36,202 nt of DNA from assembly GCA_001768615.1 (NCBI GenBank), contig MELE01000118.1, forward strand, positions 3,394 through 39,595. The letters are read 5' to 3'. A program made the translations under genes and the position numbers. The notes beneath the pieces were generated by a model that saw only the letters and a list, made by a program, of their open reading frames with translations, did no database searches and was not told the DNA's origin. Positions 1 through 7,354 of this stretch are shown piece after piece. The DNA comes from Acidobacteria bacterium RIFCSPLOWO2_12_FULL_67_14b. Its GTDB lineage: Bacteria; Acidobacteriota; Vicinamibacteria; Vicinamibacterales; UBA2999. The stretch's first letter is position 1. Each line of letters begins with the position of its first letter.

Positions 1-2260
1 GCTGGACGTCGGTTAGCATCGTGTCGTCGAGAACACGCGACACGCGATCGACGGCTTCGTCCACGGTGCAGCCAATCACGTTCAGCTCGCTCAGCAGGCC
101 TTCGCGCGGCTTGAGGTCGACGCTGACGCGGACCCTCCCAGGTGGGGACAAACCTTTCTTGTCCGCCGAAGCGCCGGGCGCGAAGGCGGAAGGTTTGTCG
201 ATGACCCGCAGGTCCTTCACCTTCGCCCGCATGCGCTTGCCGCGCACGTCGATCTCCGCCTGGTTGCCGTCGATGGCGATGACCGTGCCTTCGAGTCCCA
301 TGCCGGCAGCGACTCGCGAACCGACCTCAGGCGGGCCTGATTCAGGCGGGTCTAAAGACCCGCCTGTGCCGGGGTGCCGCAGATCCTCGACGATGCGATC
401 GATCTGCGCCCGCGCCTCCGTTCTCGCCGCGCCGGATTCGCCCGTGTTGATCGCCGCCCGCAGCGACGCCTTTTCCGCGAGCGCCTCAGACTTCTCCTTC
501 AGCTGATCGATCACCGCGTCGACGTCGCGCCGGGCCTGCCGCAGACGCTCGTCGAGCCGTTCGTTCAGGCGCTTCTTGAACACCTCTTCACGCTCGGCCA
601 GGCTGCGCTCGCGCCTGGTCAGCTCGGCGTTGGTCTCGTTGAACGCGCGCTGGTCGCGTTCGAGCTTCGTGCGCTCGGCCTCGAGCGCCCGCGCCTGCGC
701 GTCCAGGCGCGACAGGTGGGCCTGCAGTCGCTTCTGATCGTCGCTCAGGTACCCGCGCGCGGCGGCGATCACCGCCTGCGGCATGCCCAGCCGCTGCGCC
801 ATCTCGATCGCGAGGCTGCGCCCGGGCGCGCCGTAGACGAGCCGGTAGGTGGGCGCGAAGTTCAGCGGATCGAACGCGAACGCCGCCACCGTCACGCCCG
901 CCGTGCCGATGCCCCACGTCTTCACCGAATCAAAGTGCGTCGTCGCGATCACCAGCGCGCCGCGCTGGCGGAAGTGCTGAACGATCGCGGTGGCGAGCGC
1001 GCCGCCTTCGTTCGGATCGGTGCCCGTGCCGACTTCGTCGAGCAGCACGAGCGCCGGCAGCGCGAGCTCGCGGTCCATCGCCACCAGGTTCGTGATGTGC
1101 GACGAAAACGTGCTCAGGCTCGCCTCGATCGACTGTTCGTCGCCGATGTCGGCGAAGACCGCGCGGAACACGGGCAACCGGGCGGCGGCCGCCGGCACGT
1201 GGAGGCCGGCCTGGGCCATCAACGCGAACAGGCCGGCCGTCTTCAGCGCCACGGTCTTGCCGCCGGTGTTGGGGCCGGTGATCAACAACACGCGGTTGGG
1301 CGGATCGAGCAGCACGTCCACCGGCACCGGCCGCTCGAGCATGGGGTGGCGCGCGCCTTTCAGCTCCAGGCTGGTGTCGGCCGTGAACACCGGTTCGATG
1401 CCGTTCACCCTGGAGCTGTAGCGGGCGCGGGCCTGCAGCACGTCGATGTCGCGGGCCACCTGCTCGATCACCGCCAGGTCCGCGGGCCGGTGCCGGAAGC
1501 GATCGGTCAGCTCCAGCAGGATGCGGAGGACCTCCTCGCGCTCGCGGTCTTCGAGCTCGACGATGTCGTTGTTGATTTCGACGGTGGCGGCGGGCTCGAG
1601 AAACAGCGTCGCGCCGCTGGCGGAGCTGCCGTGCACGATGCCGGGCACGTTGCCGCGATGCTCGGCACGCACCATCAGCACGAAGCGGCCGTTGCGCTCG
1701 GTGACCACCTCGTCTTGCAGGTACTTCGCCGAGTCCTTGCCGCGCGTGAACTGCTCCAGCGTGCCGCGGAGCTTCTGCCGCTTCTGGCGCAGCTCGCCGC
1801 GGAGGCGTTTGAGCTCCGGACTGGCCTGGTCGAGCACCTCGCCGCCCGGATCGATTGCCTGCCGCACGGCGCCCACTTCGCCCTTGAACGAGGCGACCGC
1901 GGTGACCAGCCCGCTGAGAATGGGGAAGTCCGCGCCCGCGCGCATCACGCTCGCGCGCGTCTGATCGACCGAGTCGATGAAGTCCGCGAGCAGGCGCAGC
2001 TGCAGCGGCTCGAGCGGCCGGCCGGGGATCGCGAGCCCCTCGAGGGCGTCCGGCAGGTGCTCGCCCGCGCGCAGCGGAAAGAGCGGGTGGCGCTCGAGGA
2101 AGGAAACGGTCTCGCTGGTGCCGGCCTGGGAGGCGACGACGATCTTCGGATCCGTCGACGGCTCGAGCTCCGATAGCGCAGCCGTACCGAGCGGCGTCAA
2201 CGCCAGCGCGGTGACGGCCTCGACGATGCGATCGAATTCCAGGGTTCGTGTTGCCAGCAT
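1..2260 (-). CDS. mutS2: Endonuclease MutS2 (3' end outside window)
   Basis: MutS-family ATPase without the mismatch-recognition domain. MutS2 proteins suppress recombination in some bacteria and rescue collided ribosomes in Bacillus. The start ATG at 2258-2260 begins MLATRTLEFDRI. Seen on the minus strand: Walker A GPNTGGKT near residues 328-335, Walker B LVLLDEVGTGTD near residue 407, a long charged coiled coil after residue 500, a small beta domain, and the beginning of a C-terminal Smr domain (EAVDRVSRVLDD). The frame stays open to base 1, about 753 residues; the rest of Smr lies outside the window. Oddity: two repeat-derived, in-frame insertions, at about residues 630-648 (GTGGSLDPPESGPPEVGS) and 687-707 (starting DKPSAF and ending KKGLSPPG), flank the beta domain before Smr. 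They look like palindromic DNA elements tolerated in linkers. Family assignment is secure. Confidence 0.95.
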   Translation of the reverse strand, partial: MLATRTLEFDRIVEAVTALALTPLGTAALSELEPSTDPKIVVASQAGTSETVSFLERHPLFPLRAGEHLPDALEGLAIPGRPLEPLQLRLLADFIDSVDQTRASVMRAGADFPILSGLVTAVASFKGEVGAVRQAIDPGGEVLDQASPELKRLRGELRQKRQKLRGTLEQFTRGKDSAKYLQDEVVTERNGRFVLMVRAEHRGNVPGIVHGSSASGATLFLEPAATVEINNDIVELEDREREEVLRILLELTDRFRHRPADLAVIEQVARDIDVLQARARYSSRVNGIEPVFTADTSLELKGARHPMLERPVPVDVLLDPPNRVLLITGPNTGGKTVALKTAGLFALMAQAGLHVPAAAARLPVFRAVFADIGDEQSIEASLSTFSSHITNLVAMDRELALPALVLLDEVGTGTDPNEGGALATAIVQHFRQRGALVIATTHFDSVKTWGIGTAGVTVAAFAFDPLNFAPTYRLVYGAPGRSLAIEMAQRLGMPQAVIAAARGYLSDDQKRLQAHLSRLDAQARALEAERTKLERDQRAFNETNAELTRRERSLAEREEVFKKRLNERLDERLRQARRDVDAVIDQLKEKSEALAEKASLRAAINTGESGAARTEARAQIDRIVEDLRHPGTGGSLDPPESGPPEVGSRVAAGMGLEGTVIAIDGNQAEIDVRGKRMRAKVKDLRVIDKPSAFAPGASADKKGLSPPGRVRVSVDLKPREGLLSELNVIGCTVDEAVDRVSRVLDDTMLTDVQ
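142..200. repeat. Palindromic repeat family A, interrupted copy inside mutS2
   Basis: Perfect 10-bp arms GACAAACCTT (147-156) and AAGGTTTGTC (190-199) enclose a second inverted motif, TCCGCC...GGCGGA, related to the intergenic copy at 34148-34176. On the minus strand it is read in the mutS2 frame and starts with DKP and ends with GLSP. Other copies are at 11590-11609, 18039-18058 and 29945-29964. Confidence 0.85.
343..366. repeat. Palindromic repeat family B inside mutS2
   Basis: Perfect 11-bp arms CAGGCGGGTCT and AGACCCGCCTG around a 2-nt centre (AA). It is read in frame within mutS2 as GGSLDPPES. The near-identical intergenic palindrome at 20166-20189 shows that this is a dispersed element and not an ancestral mutS2 sequence. 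Confidence 0.9.
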
Positions 2261-2264
2261 GGAT

Positions 2265-2376
2265 CAGCCTTCAGCCTTCGGCCTTCGGCCTTCAGCTTTC
2301 GGCCTTCAGCCTTCAGCCTTCGGCATTGGGGATGCGCTGATGGCTGACGGCTGAAGGCTGACGGCTGAAGGCTGCA
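2265..2376. repeat. Inverted pair of 7-bp tandem arrays
   Basis: Nine heptads of the CAGCCTT/CGGCCTT type occupy 2265-2327. Five heptads in the opposite orientation (GGCTGAC/GGCTGAA) occupy 2342-2376, leaving a 14-nt loop. Transcribed, this would fold as a long hairpin. It separates larB from mutS2 and also encodes the last residues and stop codon of LarB. Single-orientation arrays of the same unit are at 18194-18228 and 28578-28626. Confidence 0.9.
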
Positions 2377-3127
2377 AGTGGTTGATCATGCTCGCAATAC
2401 AGCCGGCGCCGTAGCCGTTGTCGATGTTCACCACCGACACGCCGTTGGCGCACGAGTTCAGCATGCCGAGCAGCGCGGTGATGCCGCCGAAGCTGGCGCC
2501 GTAGCCGACGCTGGTCGGCACGGCGATCACCGGCACGCCGACCATGCCCGCGATCACGCTCGGCAGGGCGCCTTCCATGCCCGCCACGGCGACGATCACG
2601 CGCGCCGATTCGAGGCGCGACCGGTGCGTCAACAGCCGGTGGATGCCGGCCACGCCGATGTCGTACATCCGATCGACGGTGTTGCCCATCAGCTCGGCGG
2701 TGACGGCTGCTTCCTCCGCCACCGGCAGATCTGAGGTCCCCGCCGACGCGAGCGCGATCGTGCCGATGCCGGGCGGCACCTCACGCTTCACCGTGATGGC
2801 GCGCGCGAGCTCGTGATACTCGGCCTCCGGCACCACGGCCTTCACGGCCGACCATGCCGCCTCATCCGCACGAGTGACCAGCAGCGGATGCCCCCGGCTG
2901 ATAATCTGCGCCGCAATCGCCGCGATCTGAGCCGATGTCTTCCCGATCCCAAGAACGACCTCGGGAAAGCCCTGTCGGATGCTGCGATGGTGATCGAGCT
3001 TCGCAAACCCCAGATCCTCAAAGGGTTGGTCGCGAAGCGCGGCCAGCAGCCGCTCCACGGCGGTTGCCGTGTCGGTGCGGCCGTCGCGGACCTGCTCGAG
3101 AATGCTGCGAAGTTCTGCCGGTGTCAT
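2306..3127 (-). CDS. larB: LarB, nickel-pincer cofactor biosynthesis protein
   Basis: LarB carboxylates and hydrolyses nicotinic acid adenine dinucleotide to pyridinium-3,5-biscarboxylic acid mononucleotide, the first step in making the nickel-pincer nucleotide cofactor of lactate racemase and related LarA enzymes. The 273-residue protein has the family core: an N-terminal helical region (LGFAKLDHHR), LPVAEEA, the DIGVAGIHRL signature and a PurE-like C-terminal domain (AVAGMEGALPSVIAGMV, TSVGYG). The normal C-terminus ends near SMINHL; residues about 250-273 (LQPSAVSLQPSAIS and onward) are translated from the heptad array and are probably a neutral tail. larC, larE and larA are not in the window, so the partner genes lie elsewhere. 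Start ATG at 3125-3127. Confidence 0.9.
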   Translation of the reverse strand: MTPAELRSILEQVRDGRTDTATAVERLLAALRDQPFEDLGFAKLDHHRSIRQGFPEVVLGIGKTSAQIAAIAAQIISRGHPLLVTRADEAAWSAVKAVVPEAEYHELARAITVKREVPPGIGTIALASAGTSDLPVAEEAAVTAELMGNTVDRMYDIGVAGIHRLLTHRSRLESARVIVAVAGMEGALPSVIAGMVGVPVIAVPTSVGYGASFGGITALLGMLNSCANGVSVVNIDNGYGAGCIASMINHLQPSAVSLQPSAISASPMPKAEG

Positions 3128-3150
3128 GTGCCGCTATCGTCCGTGTTTCG

Positions 3151-3177
3151 TTGACTTTACCTACAATGGACTATAAT
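3151..3177 (+). promoter_or_regulatory. Candidate promoter for the glycosyltransferase
   Basis: TTGACT (3151-3156) and a perfect TATAAT (3172-3177) with a 15-bp spacer, shorter than the usual 17. It would give a leader of about 140 nt containing the hairpin at 3270-3292. The region lies between divergent larB and the glycosyltransferase. Confidence 0.45.
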
Positions 3178-3269
3178 GATGGACTGGACTACGGGGCCGA
3201 AACCCCCATTTCAGTGGAGCGTGTCAACGAGTCCGAAGGAACGAGCAGCGTCGCTCGGCCAACGGCTTC

Positions 3270-3292
3270 GGGCCGTTCCAACGGAACGGCCC
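3270..3292 (+). promoter_or_regulatory. Perfect hairpin in the glycosyltransferase leader
   Basis: GGGCCGTTCC (3270-3279), loop AAC, then GGAACGGCCC (3283-3292): a perfect 10-bp stem 29 nt before the start codon. No T-run follows, so it is not an obvious intrinsic terminator. It could control translation or mRNA stability, or be another dispersed palindrome. Confidence 0.6.
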
Positions 3293-3321
3293 CTGTACTT
3301 ATCGAGCATACATACCACTAG

Positions 3322-4818
3322 ATGAGCGCCGTCGAAACCCTCATACTCGCCTCGTATTTTTTTGTCCTCCTGATCCTGGCGGTCTATGGATGGCACCGGT
3401 ACTACCTGGTGTACGTCTACATGAAGCACAAGCACGAGCAGCCGGTGCCCAAGAGCACGTTCGACGAGCTGCCGGCAGTCACCATCCAGCTCCCGCTCTA
3501 CAACGAAATGTACGTCGTCGATCGGCTGCTCGATGCGGTCTGCCAGATCGACTACCCGCGCGAGAAGCTCGAGATCCAGGTGCTCGATGACTCGACCGAC
3601 GAGACCCAGCAGATCGCCGTGCTCGCCGTCCGCCGTCATGCGTTGCAGGGCATCGACATCAAGTACATCCATCGCGACGACCGCATCGGCTACAAGGCCG
3701 GCGCGCTCGACGAGGGCCTGAGGGTGGCCAGCGGCGAGTTCGTGGCGATCTTCGACGCCGATTTCATTCCCAAATCCGACTTCCTGATGCGGTCGGTGCA
3801 CTACTTCACCGATCCCAAGGTGGCGCTGGTGCAGGCGCGCTGGGGCCACGTCAACGAGGACTACTCACTGTTGACGAAGATCCAGGCCGTGCTGCTCGAC
3901 GCGCATTTCGTGCTCGAGCACGGCAGCCGCAACCGCGGCGGGTGCTTCTTCAACTTCAACGGCACCGCCGGCGTCTGGCGCCGGGACGCGATCGACGACG
4001 GCGGCGGCTGGCAGCACGACACGCTGACCGAAGACCTCGACCTCAGCTACCGCACGCAACTGCGGGGCTGGCAGTTCGTCTTCGTGCAGGATCACGTGGC
4101 GCCGGCGGAGCTCCCCGTGGAGATGAACGCGTTCAAGTCGCAGCAGCACCGCTGGGCGAAGGGATCGATCCAGACCTTCCTCAAGCTGATGCCGCGGATC
4201 CTGCGATCGGATCAGCCGTTCAAGGTGAAGGCCGAAGCGTTCTTCCACCTGTCCGCGAACTTCAACTATCCGCTGATGTGCGTCTTGTCGCTGTTGATGG
4301 CCCCGTCGATGGTCATCCGCTACAACATGGGCTGGTACGAGATGCTGCTGATCGACATCCCGCTGTTCTTCGCGGCGACGGCGTCGGTGGCGAACTTCTA
4401 CATGGTGTGCCAGCGCGAGCTCTATCCGCAGACGTGGACCGAGCGGCTGAAGTACCTGCCGCTCCTGATGTCGATCGGTATCGGCCTCGCCGTCAACAAC
4501 ACGCGGGCGGTCTTCGAGGCGCTGTTCCACAAGCCGAGCGAGTTCGTCCGCACGCCGAAGTACTGCGTCGAAGGGCAGTCAGACGAGTGGAGCGGCAAGA
4601 AGTATCGACAGTCGGTGGCCGTGCAGCCGATGATCGAGCTGGCGCTCGGCCTCTATTTCACCGCCACGCTGTTCTACGCCCTGGCCAACGGCATCTACGG
4701 CACGGTACCCTTCCTGATGCTCTTCCAGGTCGGCTTCCTCTACACCGGCATGCTCTCGCTCTTCCAGCAGTACGGCGGCGACGCCGTCGTCGAAGTCGCC
4801 CAGGGCAAGGAAGCCTAG
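3322..4818 (+). CDS. Processive family-2 glycosyltransferase (CslA / cellulose synthase-like)
   Basis: A 498-residue membrane GT2 enzyme predicted to polymerise a beta-linked hexose polysaccharide from nucleotide sugars on the cytoplasmic face and extrude it. Seen: an N-terminal hydrophobic segment (about 5-22), substrate-binding DD (89-90), DAD (145-147), TED (236-238) and QxxRW (274-278), then four or five hydrophobic segments from about 305 to the C-terminus. The order D, DxD, ED, QxxRW is the processive GT2 signature. QQHRW and the overall length fit the glucomannan synthase-like (CslA/CslC) branch better than BcsA, and there is no PilZ domain. Polymer identity cannot be read from sequence. 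The start ATG follows a TAG directly (TAGATG) and has no clear ribosome-binding site. It stands alone; the next genes face it. Confidence 0.88.
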   Translation: MSAVETLILASYFFVLLILAVYGWHRYYLVYVYMKHKHEQPVPKSTFDELPAVTIQLPLYNEMYVVDRLLDAVCQIDYPREKLEIQVLDDSTDETQQIAVLAVRRHALQGIDIKYIHRDDRIGYKAGALDEGLRVASGEFVAIFDADFIPKSDFLMRSVHYFTDPKVALVQARWGHVNEDYSLLTKIQAVLLDAHFVLEHGSRNRGGCFFNFNGTAGVWRRDAIDDGGGWQHDTLTEDLDLSYRTQLRGWQFVFVQDHVAPAELPVEMNAFKSQQHRWAKGSIQTFLKLMPRILRSDQPFKVKAEAFFHLSANFNYPLMCVLSLLMAPSMVIRYNMGWYEMLLIDIPLFFAATASVANFYMVCQRELYPQTWTERLKYLPLLMSIGIGLAVNNTRAVFEALFHKPSEFVRTPKYCVEGQSDEWSGKKYRQSVAVQPMIELALGLYFTATLFYALANGIYGTVPFLMLFQVGFLYTGMLSLFQQYGGDAVVEVAQGKEA

Positions 4819-4820
4819 CC

Positions 4821-4848
4821 AGAGTGCAGAGTTAAGAGTGCAGAGTTA
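4821..4848. repeat. 14-bp tandem duplication
   Basis: AGAGTGCAGAGTTA occurs twice back to back (4821-4834 and 4835-4848) between the convergent glycosyltransferase and vapC. The second copy supplies the vapC stop codon. Confidence 0.85.
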
Positions 4849-5235
4849 AGATCGAACGAAGCGCTCAATCAGCTTCAGCTTTTCCATCCGCTGGAAGTCG
4901 CCATCGAGCGACCACACCAGCCCGCCGATGTCCGCGGCGAGCACCCCGATCAGCAGATCGCCAATCGAAAACGTCGTGCCGGCGCGCGCGGCGCGCTCGG
5001 TCCATCTGTCGATGGTCCGCCACGATTCGTCGGTGGGATAGAGCAGCGGCAGGCCTTTCAGCTCTCTTGCCAGCTTCGCCCGATCGCTGGCGCGGGCGCC
5101 CATCAGCAACTCGGTGCGAACGGGAACTGCCAGCGCGACTTCGTCGGCGTCGAGGAGGGACCGCAGCGTGATGGCCTCGGGCCCCGACGCCGATCGAAGC
5201 GCGAGGATCCAGACCGACGTGTCGACGATGATCAC
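4846..5235 (-). CDS. vapC: VapC-type PIN-domain ribonuclease toxin (module 1)
   Basis: A 129-residue PIN-domain protein, the toxin of a type II toxin-antitoxin pair; VapC enzymes are Mg-dependent ribonucleases that usually cut tRNA or rRNA. The four acidic residues of the PIN active site are visible: D5 (IIVDTSVW), E42 (RTELLMG), D93 (SIGDLLIG) and D111 or D113. Length is normal. The start overlaps the stop of the upstream antitoxin gene by 4 bp (ATGA), as expected for translational coupling. The stop codon lies in the 14-bp tandem repeat. No sign of decay. Confidence 0.93.
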   Translation of the reverse strand: MIIVDTSVWILALRSASGPEAITLRSLLDADEVALAVPVRTELLMGARASDRAKLARELKGLPLLYPTDESWRTIDRWTERAARAGTTFSIGDLLIGVLAADIGGLVWSLDGDFQRMEKLKLIERFVRS

Positions 5236-5438
5236 GGGCGGGCTTTTGTCCGGCCTCGGGTCTTGTCCAGATCGAGATCGATGTGGACCTTGCCGAAGAG
5301 CGCTTTCAGGCCCTCGACGCGGCCGCGCCGCACCACTTCCCTGAGAGCGTAGACCACCGTGTCGGTCTTGGACTTGAAGCCCAGCACGTCGCGGGCGTCT
5401 TCTACCAGGGTGTCCGGCAAATCCAATGTCGTGCGCAT
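5232..5438 (-). CDS. vapB: VapB-type antitoxin (module 1)
   Basis: A 68-residue antitoxin for the adjacent VapC. The N-terminus MRTTLDLPDTLVEDA is the ribbon-helix-helix-like start typical of VapB; the basic C-terminus should wrap the toxin. An upstream in-frame ATG at 5561 would add 41 residues with no family similarity. I reject it because a good promoter (5445-5474) lies inside that extension and ends six bases before the ATG at 5438. Antitoxins of this kind usually repress their own operon. Confidence 0.88.
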   Translation of the reverse strand: MRTTLDLPDTLVEDARDVLGFKSKTDTVVYALREVVRRGRVEGLKALFGKVHIDLDLDKTRGRTKARP

Positions 5439-5444
5439 ATGAAT

Positions 5445-5474
5445 ACAGTAATTTGTATGCTTGTCAGATGTCAA
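5445..5474 (-). promoter_or_regulatory. vapBC-1 promoter, probably leaderless
   Basis: On the minus strand TTGACA (5474-5469), an 18-bp spacer, then TACTGT (5450-5445) six bases before the vapB ATG. The inverted pair GTCAG (5463-5467) and CTGAC (5481-5485), and two copies of TTGTATG about 30-35 bp apart, are candidate operator sequences for the antitoxin. Confidence 0.55.
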
Positions 5475-5605
5475 ACAGGCCTGACTTGTATGTAACCGAT
5501 TCGGCCCAATCACCGCCGAAATGTCGAACGCGCCTGGAGCTTCAACACGCCTGTATATCAAGCGCGCTGGCGCGGAGGTAGAATCTGTCGCATCGGAGGG
5601 GGCCT

Positions 5606-7354
5606 ATGAAGTTCCGACCTGTCGTCGTCGTTCTCCTCGGGCTGGCGTTTGCGGGCGACCTGGGCGGTGTCACCGCGCAGGAATCACAAGACACGTCGCG
5701 CCCGCGGGTGCCGGTCGTCGGCCGATCGGTGGTCGCGACCACCTTCGGCATCGTCGCGGCCAGCCAGCCGCTGGCGGCACGCGCGGGCGTGCAGATTCTC
5801 GAGCGCGGCGGTAACGCCATCGACGCGGCGATTGCCGCCAACGCCACCATCGGCCTGATGGAGCCGACCGGCAATGGGCTCGGCGGCGATCTCTTCATCA
5901 TCTATTACGAGGCCAAGTCGGGCACGGTCTACGGCCTCAACTCGAGCGGATGGGCGCCGACCGGCCTGACCACCGACTTCCTTGCGGCGAAAGGCCACAA
6001 GACGATGCCGCAGCGCGGCATCTACTCGGTCACCGTGCCGGGGGTGGCGGCGGGCTGGGACGCGATGCGCACACGGTTCGGCACCAAGCCGTTCTCGGAG
6101 CTCCTGGCGCCCGCCATCTACTACGCGGAGAACGGATTCCCGCTCTCGGAGACCATTGCCGCGGGATGGGGACGGTCGGAGAAGATGCTCAGCGCGCACC
6201 CGAACTCGGCGCACACGTATCTGATCGACGGGAAGCGCGCCCCCAAGGCGGGCGAGGTGTTCCGCAATCCCGATCTGGCCGGATCGCTTCGTCTCATCGC
6301 GGAGAAAGGCCGCGATGGCTACTACAAGGGGAAGACGGCTGAAGCGATTCTGGCGATCTCGCGTGAGCAGGGCGGCACCTTCACCGCCGCCGACCTCGGC
6401 GAGTTCCAGCCCGAATGGGTCACGCCGATCAAGACCAGCTATCGCGGATGGAACGTCTACGAGATCGGCCCGCAGACGCAGGGGATCTCCGCGCTCATGA
6501 TGCTGAACCTGATGGAGCCGTATCCGATGGCGGACTACGGCTTTCACAGCACCGACGCCCTGCACGTGATGATCGAGGCCAAGAAGCTCGCCTATGCCGA
6601 CATGCTCCGCTACATCGGCGACCCGCGCTTCTCGCGCAACCCGGTGGACGCGCTCCTGAGCAAGCCGCGCGCATTGGACCGCGCCAAGCTGATCGACAAG
6701 GCCAAGGCGGCCTGCCAGGTCGAGCCGGCCAAGTTGCCAGGCATCACCGACGCGCAGGGCAACGACACCATCTACATGTCCGCGATCGACAAGGACGGCA
6801 ACATCGTGTCGCTGATTCAGAGCAACTACAGCGGATTCGGCTCGGGCCTGGTCCCGCCGGGCGCGGGTTTCATGCTGCAGAATCGCGGCGGCCTCTTCTC
6901 GCTCGAGAAGAGCCAGCCGAACACCCTCGCGCCGCACAAGCGTCCGCTGCACACCATCATTCCCGCGTTCATGGAGAAAGGCGAGCAGCGGATCGGCTTC
7001 GGCATCATGGGCGGATGGAACCAGGGCCAGGCGCACGCGCAGTTCGTGGCCAACATCGCCGACTACGGGATGACGATCCAGCAGGCGCTCGAGGCCGGCC
7101 GGTTCACCAAGGGCAGCTTCGAGGGCTGCGACGTGCAGATCGAGTCGCTGGTGCCCGAGACGACGCGCGCTGAACTGAAGGCGCGCGGGCACGATCTCCG
7201 TGTCGTCCAGCCGCGGAGCGGCAGCTTCGGCTACGGCCAGGCGGTGATGAGCGGGCCCGGCGGCGTGCACTTCGGCGCCTCGGAGCCGCGCCACGACGGC
7301 GCCGCCATGCCGCAGGCGCCGCCGGTGTTCGAGGCGGTCGCGCGCAGGCCATGA
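5606..7354 (+). CDS. ggt: Secreted gamma-glutamyltransferase
   Basis: An N-terminal nucleophile hydrolase that moves or hydrolyses the gamma-glutamyl group of glutathione and related amides. The 582-residue precursor has a signal peptide (cleavage likely after GVTAQ, near residue 25), so it acts in the periplasm or outside. Seen: AASQPLAARAGVQILERGGNA and GNGLGGDLF in the large subunit, then GNDTIYMSAIDKDGN, where T388 is the expected autocleavage site and catalytic nucleophile, followed by a small-subunit glycine loop. A strong ribosome-binding site (GGAGGGGG) precedes the ATG, and TAGAAT at 5579-5584 is a plausible -10 box. The stop overlaps the next gene's start (ATGA at 7351-7354), so the two are co-translated. 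Confidence 0.92.
   Translation: MKFRPVVVVLLGLAFAGDLGGVTAQESQDTSRPRVPVVGRSVVATTFGIVAASQPLAARAGVQILERGGNAIDAAIAANATIGLMEPTGNGLGGDLFIIYYEAKSGTVYGLNSSGWAPTGLTTDFLAAKGHKTMPQRGIYSVTVPGVAAGWDAMRTRFGTKPFSELLAPAIYYAENGFPLSETIAAGWGRSEKMLSAHPNSAHTYLIDGKRAPKAGEVFRNPDLAGSLRLIAEKGRDGYYKGKTAEAILAISREQGGTFTAADLGEFQPEWVTPIKTSYRGWNVYEIGPQTQGISALMMLNLMEPYPMADYGFHSTDALHVMIEAKKLAYADMLRYIGDPRFSRNPVDALLSKPRALDRAKLIDKAKAACQVEPAKLPGITDAQGNDTIYMSAIDKDGNIVSLIQSNYSGFGSGLVPPGAGFMLQNRGGLFSLEKSQPNTLAPHKRPLHTIIPAFMEKGEQRIGFGIMGGWNQGQAHAQFVANIADYGMTIQQALEAGRFTKGSFEGCDVQIESLVPETTRAELKARGHDLRVVQPRSGSFGYGQAVMSGPGGVHFGASEPRHDGAAMPQAPPVFEAVARRP

Noticed and set aside
374-2176. Long plus-strand open frame of 600 codons
   Set aside because: It is antisense to mutS2, whose Walker motifs and domains are clear on the minus strand. 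The plus-strand protein is Arg/His/Gln-rich low-complexity sequence typical of a reverse reading of GC-rich genes.
2265-2376. Possible CRISPR array
   Set aside because: The 7-bp units are contiguous without spacers. The arrays at 18194 and 28578, and the CGCAGAT block, fail for the same reason.
3166-3321. 51-codon open frame before the glycosyltransferase, in the same frame and ending TAG directly before its ATG
   Set aside because: Its third-position GC is about 60 %, far below real genes here, the TATAAT box lies inside it, and it has no family match. Kept only as part of a finding on the leader.
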